Shown: piece by piece, positions 1 to 5,308 of the stretch
How the letters are laid out: the number at the start of each line of letters is the position of its first letter
How positions within the stretch are numbered: the stretch's first letter is position 1
Assembly: GCA_002068775.1 (NCBI GenBank)
Contig: MWAX01000065.1
Span: 1-5,308, forward strand
DNA from: Actinobacteria bacterium ADurb.Bin346
Lineage (GTDB): Bacteria > Actinomycetota > Humimicrobiia > Humimicrobiales > Humimicrobiaceae
Length of the DNA stretch: 5,308 nt
Direction of reading: 5' to 3'
The notes under the pieces: generated by a model
What the model saw: only the letters and a program-made list of their open reading frames with translations
Told to the model about the DNA's origin: nothing
Databases searched by the model: none
Position numbers and translations under genes: made by a program

Positions 1-38
1 TACCGTTGAAATGACAGCTTTGCGTTTGAGTAAAATAT

Positions 39-1814
39 CTAAGGCTTACTTATTAAAAATTCCTGCAACGAAACATTCGGGTCATCATGAAATGTTTTTA
101 CATTATAAATCCCGTCCGGCAAACTAGCTTCAAATCTGGCATTTCCATACGGCATATCAATCTTGAATACCTCTTTTCCTGATAAATCATAGATTTTAAC
201 CCAGTTATTATCTTTATATTCCCACCAGAAAATAAATTCAAATTTATTATCCCGGTTTATCCAGACCTGCCAGCAAGTCATCGGAACATTTCTAATCCAG
301 ACTGGCTCTTCAATTTCAACACTTCCTGGACCAGGCGTGACCTCCCCGCCCTCTTCAATTTCATTGACACTGACAATTATGTTGGTAATCCTGTTTGTCC
401 CAAGCGGCCCGACGTTTCTGCCATCTGCAGCAGTTTCTGAGGCCATTAACCATCTCAAATAAACTGATTCCTGGTTATATGTATCTGAAGGGAGGGCCAG
501 ATTAAAAACATTTAAAAAATCTGTGCCCGGAAGAGAGTAGCTACGGAATGTCGACCATGTTCCCCCTGCTCCTATTTTATATTGCAGGTTAAAATCCCTT
601 GGACCAGTATCGCTGCTTCTTTGTGAAAATGAAAACATTAAATCGCTGTGATCTTTTGTGCTGAACTCAACCTCCCAGTATTTTGAATCCGCGCCATTGT
701 TCCAGCTGTCTGCAGCAATTGCTCTCGTGCCACTGCCGCCCGGTCCATTATAATAAGTGAATATGGCAGGGCTAAAGGATAGTGTTATTGTTTTTGAAAG
801 ATTTTCAGGGACTCCTCCGTCCGCTGTCTGGTTTTCATCAAGAAAGTTCCACTCAACTATCTTTGATGAGCTTGCGCCAGAATCTTTGTCATTCTTAAAA
901 TAAACAGATTTGGAGTCCTCGCTGCCAACACTTCCTGTAATTGTGACATCAATGCTGTTTTGAGGTGTCCATGTGCTGTTATCTGCTGAAACCTGCGTAT
1001 TAAAACCTGAGGTTGTTTCAGTTATTGTATAGGTGCCTGCTGCAAGGCCGGTAAAACTGGCGGTACCGACTCCGGTTATCTGGACAGACTGGGCAGGAGA
1101 GGTATTTATTTCAAAAGAAAAGACTTGTCCCGGGCTGACTCCGCTGCCCACTGACTTGTTTACAGTTATTACTCCTTTTGGAGTTATTAACTCACCTTTA
1201 ACAACAATATTTGTTATCCTGTTTGTACCTGCTGTAGCTACAGTCCCTCCATTTGCCGATGTGTTTGATGTCATAATCCATCTTAAATAAACAGAAGACC
1301 GATTATAGGAATCGGCAGGCAGATTATAATTTGTTGAATTAAACCAGATGCCGTTGCCCAATGCCATAGAAGCGCCCGGCACATCGCTCCATGTCCCCCC
1401 TGAGCCTATTTTATACTGTACTTTAAAATCTCTTGGGCCAGTACCGCTGCTCCTTTGAGAAAATGCAAGCGTTAAATTATTGTATCCCTGGGTGCTGAAT
1501 TCAACTTCCCAGTATTTTGTGCCGCTTCCACTGTTCCAGTTATTGGCAGAAATAGCAAAAGTGCCTGAGCCTCCGGAACCTTCACTGTAAGTGATGCCTC
1601 CTGAGGGTGTGTAGGAAAGGTTAATCGTTTTTGAAAGATTTTCTGTGATGCCGCCATCAGCTATCTGATTCTGGTCAAGAAAATTCCATTTGACAATATC
1701 AACGGGGGCAGCAGAAATATTTGCAGGTAAAACAAACATTGTGATTATAAAAATAACTGCAAAAAAGAGAATATTTTTGATATATAAATTTTTCATTAAG
1801 AGAGTCTTTCTCAA
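39..1814 (-). CDS. Secreted multidomain surface protein with two repeated beta-rich modules
   Basis: This 591-residue protein is probably exported by Sec. It starts with a basic n-region and a hydrophobic core (about residues 15-29), with likely cleavage after A35. Domains in order: module 1 (about 39-208); a Cna-B/prealbumin-like domain (about 214-308) with the SpaA-type GTYTITE motif (260-266) and a closing VYFKND (304-309); module 2 (about 318-484), clearly homologous to module 1; a Gly/Pro/Glu linker (about 485-503); and a C-terminal domain with six Trp between 506 and 538, followed by a VKIYDLSGKEVF segment. Each module carries KYWEVEFST, FSQRSS-TGPRDF, VYLRW and GTNRITNI. I know that pattern from secreted beta-sandwich proteins, some with lamin-tail or nuclease domains. 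No catalytic domain or LPXTG motif is visible. A role in surface adhesion or binding is inference. The start is TTG, fixed by GGAGG at 1821-1825. The gene is separate from the upstream operon and ends in TAG. Confidence 0.85.
   Translation of the reverse strand: MRKTLLMKNLYIKNILFFAVIFIITMFVLPANISAAPVDIVKWNFLDQNQIADGGITENLSKTINLSYTPSGGITYSEGSGGSGTFAISANNWNSGSGTKYWEVEFSTQGYNNLTLAFSQRSSGTGPRDFKVQYKIGSGGTWSDVPGASMALGNGIWFNSTNYNLPADSYNRSSVYLRWIMTSNTSANGGTVATAGTNRITNIVVKGELITPKGVITVNKSVGSGVSPGQVFSFEINTSPAQSVQITGVGTASFTGLAAGTYTITETTSGFNTQVSADNSTWTPQNSIDVTITGSVGSEDSKSVYFKNDKDSGASSSKIVEWNFLDENQTADGGVPENLSKTITLSFSPAIFTYYNGPGGSGTRAIAADSWNNGADSKYWEVEFSTKDHSDLMFSFSQRSSDTGPRDFNLQYKIGAGGTWSTFRSYSLPGTDFLNVFNLALPSDTYNQESVYLRWLMASETAADGRNVGPLGTNRITNIIVSVNEIEEGGEVTPGPGSVEIEEPVWIRNVPMTCWQVWINRDNKFEFIFWWEYKDNNWVKIYDLSGKEVFKIDMPYGNARFEASLPDGIYNVKTFHDDPNVSLQEFLISKP
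363..863 (-). repeat. Module 2 of an internal duplication in the secreted protein
   Basis: Encodes residues about 318-484 and is the partner of the module at 1191-1700. The copies differ most in the loop after the GTWS motif and in the stretch after ENLSKTI. The core strand motifs and the terminal GTNRITNI are kept. The Cna-B-like domain lies between the two copies, so this is a dispersed, not head-to-tail, arrangement. Confidence 0.8.
1191..1700 (-). repeat. Module 1 of an internal duplication in the secreted protein
   Basis: Encodes residues about 39-208. It aligns along its whole length with module 2 (363-863), sharing WNFLD-NQ-ADGG, ENLSKTI-LS, KYWEVEFST, SQRSS-TGPRDF, QYKIG-GGTWS, SVYLRW and GTNRITNI. 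The similarity is also visible in DNA: the 17-base string gtttttgaaagattttc occurs in both copies, and the stretches around 1430-1460 and 592-622 differ at only a few positions. The copies have diverged, so the duplication is not recent. The fold is probably a carbohydrate-binding-like beta-sandwich, by inference. Confidence 0.8.
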
Positions 1815-1820
1815 TATATG

Positions 1821-1825
1821 CCTCC
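1821..1825 (-). promoter_or_regulatory. Strong Shine-Dalgarno that selects a TTG start
   Basis: On the minus strand this reads GGAGG and sits 6 nt before a TTG codon at 1814-1812. The first in-frame ATG (1796-1794) would be 24 nt away, too far for efficient use, and is preceded only by a weak GAGAAAG. Both starts leave a working signal peptide. The nearest ATG upstream (1827-1825) is out of frame, and the frame is closed by a TAA at 1859-1857. TTG is therefore the best-supported start. Confidence 0.7.
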
Positions 1826-1933
1826 ATTTAATGATTATGTTTATTTTAAATAAATTTTATTTTAGGGTTATATATTAAAGTTTTTAATAATCGTAATAAT
1901 TATTAAAGAGAGCTTTATTAAATAAGTGAAATA

Positions 1934-1961
1934 ATTGTAATGTTTTTGTATTAAATTACAA
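1934..1961 (-). promoter_or_regulatory. Possible promoter for the secreted protein, overlapping an inverted repeat
   Basis: On the minus strand TTGTAA (1961-1956) is followed after 16 nt by TACAAT (1939-1934), matching the -35 consensus at 4 of 6 and the -10 at 5 of 6. The same bases form a perfect 7-bp inverted repeat, TTGTAAT at 1935-1941 and ATTACAA at 1955-1961, which could be an operator covering both promoter boxes. The leader would be roughly 110 nt. A rival -10, a perfect TATAAT on the minus strand at 2010-2005, has no good -35. Chance matches are common in DNA this rich in AT. Confidence 0.3.
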
Positions 1962-2060
1962 GAATATACTTTCATATATATATTTTTAAATGGGGCATCG
2001 GGGTATTATAAAAAATTTGAATCTTTTTATGATTCTTAAAAAACACATGATAAAACTGAG

Positions 2061-2093
2061 AGTCCTTTAAGTTCTTTTTTATTATAAAGGACT
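2061..2093 (-). terminator. Candidate terminator hairpin overlapping the transporter stop codon
   Basis: The arms at 2085-2093 and 2061-2069 (AGTCCTTTA and TAAAGGACT on the minus strand) pair perfectly over 9 bp around a 15-nt A-rich loop. The first arm lies in the last codons of the AEC gene and the TAA stop falls in the loop. On the minus strand the stem is followed by CTCAGTTTTAT, a poor T-tract, so it may be a weak terminator or an mRNA 3'-end stabiliser. There is no T-tract on the plus-strand side. Confidence 0.45.
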
Positions 2094-3122
2094 TAACACC
2101 TTAAGAAAAAAGAGCCATCCTGTCATTGTCAGGATAGTTGAAGTGATTATTGCTGATGAAATAAAATCGAGATCCGCATCATATTTCTGCGCCTGTATAT
2201 AGGTCGCTACTGCGACAGGTGTTGCAAAAAGAATACATGTTGAAATAAGGTCAAGGCTTTCAAGTTTAAAGACATATTTCCCAAACAAAAAAGCTATCAG
2301 CGGGAAAAAGATAAGCTTAGCGGCGCTTACAATTGTAATATACTTGAAGTTGCTTCGAATATGGAAGAATTTAAATGATGCCCCTATTGATATGAGAGCA
2401 AGAGGCACTGCAATATCAGAAAGTATATCAAAAATATTTATTACAGGTTTTGGAAGTCTGATATTAAAATAAGAAACCAGAATTCCTGCCGCCACGGCAA
2501 TCACTACAGGGTCCAGCAACATCTCTTTAAGGAGCTTGCCGGCATTGATTTTTCCTGTTTCATTTGAAATTGCTGCCTGGCTGCTGACAGCACTGCTATC
2601 CCCGCCTGCAGTTTTAAGACCGGAACTGCCTGTACCGCTGCCCGCTTTCTTTATACTGAAAACCTGGAAAAAAATAGCTGTGAGTAAAAAATTTAATGGC
2701 AGCAGTATTGCAATGACTACACTTGCCTTTGCACTTGCCAGTCTGCCGAAGGCATAAAGAAGCACAGGCATTCCTATAAAAGCCATATTATTGCGGAAAG
2801 AAGAAACAATGATTGCGCTTCTGGTCCTTATTTTTATCTTAGTAAAAAAGAATGCGCAAAAAATTATCAGTATATAAGTAAAATATGAAGGGAAAATGAC
2901 TTTTATTAAACCGGCATTAAATATATCGCTGAACTTATTTTTAGAAATTTGTATGAATACAAGTGAAGAAAGACCAAAATTATAAGTAAGTTTATTAAGT
3001 ACCGGCACATGTTCCTCTGAAATGATTTTCTTCCTTCTTATAAAATAACCAATTGCTATCACAACAAAAACAGGAAGTGTAACGCCCAGTACTTCAATTA
3101 TTGTTCCCCATAAAGAATTCAT
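2082..3122 (-). CDS. AEC-family (auxin efflux carrier-like) membrane transporter
   Basis: This 346-residue integral membrane protein has about ten hydrophobic segments, near residues 8-28, 41-59, 72-94, 103-125, 131-156, 199-220, 229-250, 259-281, 288-310 and 320-342. A polar central loop (about 157-198) separates two five-helix halves, the layout of the AEC/Mem_trans family (PF03547), and the length is normal. Family-type motifs are visible: SSFRNNMAFIGMP (107-119), DIAVPLALISIGA (236-248) and ATPVAVATYIQAQKYDAD (300-317). Characterised bacterial members carry small organic anions such as malonate or malate, but the substrate here cannot be read from sequence. Its ATG overlaps the stop of the polyprenyl synthase gene by 4 nt (ATGA), and an AGG lies 8 nt before the start. 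It is probably translationally coupled and is the last gene of the operon. The loop is unusually rich in Gly, Ser and Ala. Confidence 0.9.
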   Translation of the reverse strand: MNSLWGTIIEVLGVTLPVFVVIAIGYFIRRKKIISEEHVPVLNKLTYNFGLSSLVFIQISKNKFSDIFNAGLIKVIFPSYFTYILIIFCAFFFTKIKIRTRSAIIVSSFRNNMAFIGMPVLLYAFGRLASAKASVVIAILLPLNFLLTAIFFQVFSIKKAGSGTGSSGLKTAGGDSSAVSSQAAISNETGKINAGKLLKEMLLDPVVIAVAAGILVSYFNIRLPKPVINIFDILSDIAVPLALISIGASFKFFHIRSNFKYITIVSAAKLIFFPLIAFLFGKYVFKLESLDLISTCILFATPVAVATYIQAQKYDADLDFISSAIITSTILTMTGWLFFLKVLSPL

Positions 3123-4114
3123 TTTGCCAGCCTGGAGCTATTTATTATTGATTCACAGACTTTAAGAAGTCCCTCTCTTTTTTCCCTGCCGTCAATATGG
3201 CTGATAACACCCCTGGCTTTATTTATGAATTCAAAAAATTTACTCCGGGTTCTTTCTATCGCATTTGTTTTTGTAAGGATTTCCAGCACATTCTGCATGT
3301 CACTGTCTGTCAGGCTGTTTTTTTTAATTAACTTTTCAATTTTTTTCCTGAACCCCGGGTCTTCAAATCCATATATGAAAGGCAGCGTGATATCGCCCTG
3401 CCTGAGGTCATTGCCTACAGGTTTTCCAATCCTGCTGGAGGATTCGCTTATATCCATGTCTATCAGGTCGTCATTTATCTGAAAAGAGGTCCCTATATAT
3501 TCACCGAGCCTGCCCATGTTTTCGATATCAGCAGTGCCTGATTCCGAAAGGATGCCGCCCAGCATGCAGCTTACCTTAAAAAGCGAAGACGTTTTTTCAA
3601 AGATTTTTTCAAAATACGTTTTCTCGCTCTGATAAAGGTCTTTCTTGGTTCTCAGCTGGCTGAACTCACCCCTTACCAGAAGCTCAGCGGCCTCAGACAT
3701 TGCAGTATTGATTCTGGAATCATTATACCCGTTTAAAATTGCAAATGTCTGGGTAAAAAGATAATCTCCTACAAATTTTGCAGTATCTTTATCATATGTA
3801 TGATGAATGGTGCGCCTGCCCCGGCGCAGTATTGATTTATCTATGATATCGTCATGAATAAGCGAAGCTGTGTGAATAATTTCAATTGAAGCCGCTGCCG
3901 GGAGTAACTTATCTATGTCATAATTTTTATTCCTTGCACAAATTAAAAAAAGCGAGGGCCTTATTCTCTTGCCGCCAGCAATTAGGGTGTTTTTTACTGT
4001 CTCCCTCAGAATTCCATCAAGTGAATCAGCATAATCCGACAGGTATTTTTCAAGCTTATGGATATCCTGTTTTAAAAAATCAATTTCATTTAAGCTGTTG
4101 TGCTGATTTTGCAT
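3119..4114 (-). CDS. Trans-type polyprenyl diphosphate synthase, probably long-chain
   Basis: This 331-residue cytosolic enzyme of the IspA/IspB family adds isopentenyl diphosphate units to an allylic diphosphate using Mg2+. All core motifs are present: GGKRIRP (47-53), the first Asp-rich motif DDIID (88-92), RRGRRTIHH (98-105), the second Asp-rich motif QINDDLID (212-219), and GKPVGNDLRQGDITLP (230-245) with the conserved Lys. The residue five before the first Asp is the small A83, and the first Asp-rich motif lacks the two-residue insert of bacterial farnesyl synthases. Both points favour a long product of the quinone side-chain type over farnesyl or geranylgeranyl diphosphate, but chain length is inference. 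It could be the catalytic subunit of a two-component heptaprenyl synthase, though no small subunit is encoded nearby. It starts 6 nt after the radical SAM stop and overlaps the transporter gene by 4 nt. Its ribosome-binding site is weak, suggesting coupling to the upstream gene. Confidence 0.93.
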   Translation of the reverse strand: MQNQHNSLNEIDFLKQDIHKLEKYLSDYADSLDGILRETVKNTLIAGGKRIRPSLFLICARNKNYDIDKLLPAAASIEIIHTASLIHDDIIDKSILRRGRRTIHHTYDKDTAKFVGDYLFTQTFAILNGYNDSRINTAMSEAAELLVRGEFSQLRTKKDLYQSEKTYFEKIFEKTSSLFKVSCMLGGILSESGTADIENMGRLGEYIGTSFQINDDLIDMDISESSSRIGKPVGNDLRQGDITLPFIYGFEDPGFRKKIEKLIKKNSLTDSDMQNVLEILTKTNAIERTRSKFFEFINKARGVISHIDGREKREGLLKVCESIINSSRLAK

Positions 4115-4120
4115 TTTGCG

Positions 4121-5308
4121 TTATTTTGAACCTAAAGATGCCCTGATTATCTCCAGCCATTTAAAACTTTTATTTGACAGGGGGAATTCAAGTTCTTTTT
4201 TTTCACACACTGTGGACAAGCTGTACTGGTATGTCTGGCTTCCTAACTCAGCTAATTTTTGCTCAGCAGCAGCCCTGTCACTGATTGTCATTATATTGTC
4301 TATTTTTTTCATTATTTCGATTGCCCGAAGAGTGCGGGCTTCATTATCCAGCATCACTTTTTCATCAATGGAGCCTGACCTGCCCTTCAGCCTGTTTAAA
4401 CCAAGAGCCGCTTCGTAAGTGCTGTATACAAGATCGTCAGTTGTTATGAATCTGCTCTCATAATTCAGAATATATTTCCATGATGGCCTGGTGATTGCAT
4501 TTATATGCTCTTCCAATGTCCTGCATAACAGTTTGTAGCCGAATTTTTCAGGATTTTCATAAGCCCTGCTTCCCGGGTCAAGAAAAGGTGCCATTGGTGA
4601 AATAAACGGTGCAAACCGGCTGTCCCAGCCGATTTTTTCATATATCATTTCATTGAATCCGACTGTATCAAGTATCGACTTTTTTGTCTGGTGCGGCAAT
4701 CCTGTCATGAAATACATGTCAAAACGCAGAGCGCCAAATTCAAGCGCATTCTGTATGCTTTCTATGAGCTCAGAATTCGTATATTCTTTGCCCATTATAT
4801 TTCTTATGCCCTCATCATGAGAATCAGGCGATATCTCGTAGCAGACCTTTGAAAATGTCTTTTCCGCTTCCTTAAAAAACCATCTTTCCGGAGGAGAAAA
4901 GAATTCAAAAAATATCTGCAGCTCTTTATCAAGTCCTTTTGCAAGCCTAAAAAATTCCATTATGTAATCCCTGCCATTGCTGTTAAGATCTCCAAGCAGA
5001 AAAACAGGTGAATTCATATATCTGCGGATAGTTTTTATTTCATTGACAAGTTTTTCTGGATCCCTGAAGGCAGGAATGCTCCTGCGGCCAAAAAGTTCAA
5101 ATGCGTATTTTGAGCCGCCGCAGTTTGAGCAGTTATTATTGCAGCCTCTTACAACCGGTATAGTTGTTATTGGATACCTGAACCAGTCACAGAAAGGCAC
5201 AATGCTGCGCACATCCCTGTATTTTATGACCTGCTTAAACATGATGCGGTAATCAAAATCTATCTCTTCAAGGTTAGAAGATATGCAGTTTATGGGGTTT
5301 GCGAATAC
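4121..5308 (-). CDS. Radical SAM protein, 5' partial, probably cobalamin-dependent (Ta0216-like)
   Basis: Only the C-terminal 395 residues are in the window. The frame is open to the last base and reads sensibly upstream of the Met at 5242 (ending NLEEIDFDYRI), so that Met is internal and the real start lies outside. The radical SAM signature CNNNCSNC (CX3CX2C, 5120-5143) binds a 4Fe-4S cluster that cleaves S-adenosylmethionine. Further family features follow: LGDLNSNG after the second strand, YEISPDSHDEGIRNIMGKEYT, and FMTGLPHQT near the end of the barrel. The C-terminal ~150 residues are mostly helical and charged. The segment RSIVPFCDWFRYPITTIPVVRGC just before the cluster motif recalls B12-binding radical SAM proteins of the Ta0216 type (TIGR04190), whose cobalamin domain lies N-terminal, here beyond the edge. 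The reaction is unknown. It is the most upstream visible gene of an operon with a polyprenyl synthase 6 nt downstream, so a lipid or isoprenoid substrate is possible. Confidence 0.88.
   Translation of the reverse strand, partial: VFANPINCISSNLEEIDFDYRIMFKQVIKYRDVRSIVPFCDWFRYPITTIPVVRGCNNNCSNCGGSKYAFELFGRRSIPAFRDPEKLVNEIKTIRRYMNSPVFLLGDLNSNGRDYIMEFFRLAKGLDKELQIFFEFFSPPERWFFKEAEKTFSKVCYEISPDSHDEGIRNIMGKEYTNSELIESIQNALEFGALRFDMYFMTGLPHQTKKSILDTVGFNEMIYEKIGWDSRFAPFISPMAPFLDPGSRAYENPEKFGYKLLCRTLEEHINAITRPSWKYILNYESRFITTDDLVYSTYEAALGLNRLKGRSGSIDEKVMLDNEARTLRAIEIMKKIDNIMTISDRAAAEQKLAELGSQTYQYSLSTVCEKKELEFPLSNKSFKWLEIIRASLGSK

Larger units (their letters stand above)
1815..2081. other. AT-rich intergenic region between transporter and secreted-protein genes
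   Basis: No gene is supported in these 267 bases, which are far richer in AT than the flanking genes. They hold the GGAGG at 1821-1825, the possible promoter at 1934-1961, an all-AT hairpin (arms 1883-1891 and 1899-1907), a small TAAAG/CTTTA hairpin (1904-1917), and an isolated G-rich patch, tggggcatcggggt (1991-2004), with two GGGG runs. A weak 5-bp hairpin (2019-2023 with 2031-2035) is followed on the minus strand by six T residues and could help end transcription from the operon upstream. Confidence 0.6.

Noticed and set aside
1..38. Gene fragment or terminator at the left edge
   Set aside because: Thirty-eight bases after the TAG stop show no hairpin with a T-tract and are too short to support a coding call.
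39..308. Calling the C-terminus a true type IX secretion sorting domain
   Set aside because: The likeness is limited to a short beta-strand pattern, and nothing else in the window indicates a type IX system or a Bacteroidota host.
1033..1290. Open frame on the plus strand inside the secreted-protein gene
   Set aside because: It lies wholly antisense to a well-supported gene with domain-level repeats, has no ribosome-binding site of note, and encodes no recognisable protein.
1472..1657. Second minus-strand frame within the secreted-protein gene
   Set aside because: It overlaps module 1 in another frame, and the homology between the two modules proves which frame is real.
1690..1878. Plus-strand frame spanning the signal peptide region and the AT-rich leader
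   Set aside because: Its hydrophobic, Ile/Phe/Lys-rich product reflects AT-rich sequence antisense to the signal peptide; no start signal or family likeness.
1991..2004. G-quadruplex in the intergenic region
   Set aside because: Only two GGGG runs are present within reach; an intramolecular quadruplex needs four G-tracts.
1815..2081. Riboswitch or small RNA in the intergenic region
   Set aside because: The visible hairpins are short and nearly all A-T pairs, and no known aptamer core is recognisable.
2536..2757. Plus-strand frame inside the AEC transporter gene
   Set aside because: Antisense to a complete gene with clear membrane topology; the Pro/Ala-rich product looks like a reading shadow.
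3225..4418. Several plus-strand frames (3225-3482, 3886-4146, 4116-4418) across the polyprenyl synthase and radical SAM genes
   Set aside because: All are antisense to genes with intact catalytic motifs and show no motif or ribosome-binding site of their own.
4977..5252. Plus-strand frame opposite the radical SAM cluster motif
   Set aside because: Antisense to the CX3CX2C motif, whose frame is certain; no independent support.

Overview
The window is a stretch of moderately AT-rich prokaryotic chromosome with four protein genes, all on the minus strand. The only sizeable non-coding stretch (1815-2081) is much richer in AT than the genes. No rRNA, tRNA, mobile element, CRISPR array or phage gene is visible. 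A canonical GGAGG ribosome-binding site, a Sec-type signal peptide and a Cna-B-like surface-protein domain suggest a bacterium. The radical SAM subfamily I would name (Ta0216-like) is known from archaea and from anaerobic or uncultivated bacteria. An anaerobe is therefore plausible, but the sequence does not fix the phylum.

Reading in the direction of transcription (right to left), the first three genes look like one operon. (1) A radical SAM protein (4121-5308) is cut by the right edge of the window. Its reading frame stays open to the last base, so its N-terminal part, probably a cobalamin-binding domain, lies outside. (2) After a 6-nt gap comes a trans-type polyprenyl diphosphate synthase (3119-4114) with both Asp-rich motifs intact and features of a long-chain enzyme. 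(3) Overlapping it by 4 nt (ATGA) is an AEC-family membrane transporter (2082-3122). A hairpin overlapping the transporter's stop codon (2061-2093) may end the transcript. The tight packing suggests that isoprenoid chain synthesis, a radical SAM modification step and a transporter are co-expressed, but the sequence does not name the final product.

Downstream, behind a 267-bp AT-rich intergenic region with possible promoter elements, lies a separate gene for a secreted multidomain protein (39-1814). It has a signal peptide, two diverged copies of a ~170-residue beta-rich module separated by a Cna-B/prealbumin-like domain, and a Trp-rich C-terminal domain that ends in a segment like bacterial C-terminal sorting or beta-sandwich domains. 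It probably acts at the cell surface or outside the cell. Its start is a TTG codon chosen by a well-spaced GGAGG. I see no clear new system here. The points most worth following are the radical SAM/polyprenyl synthase/transporter operon and the architecture of the secreted protein.
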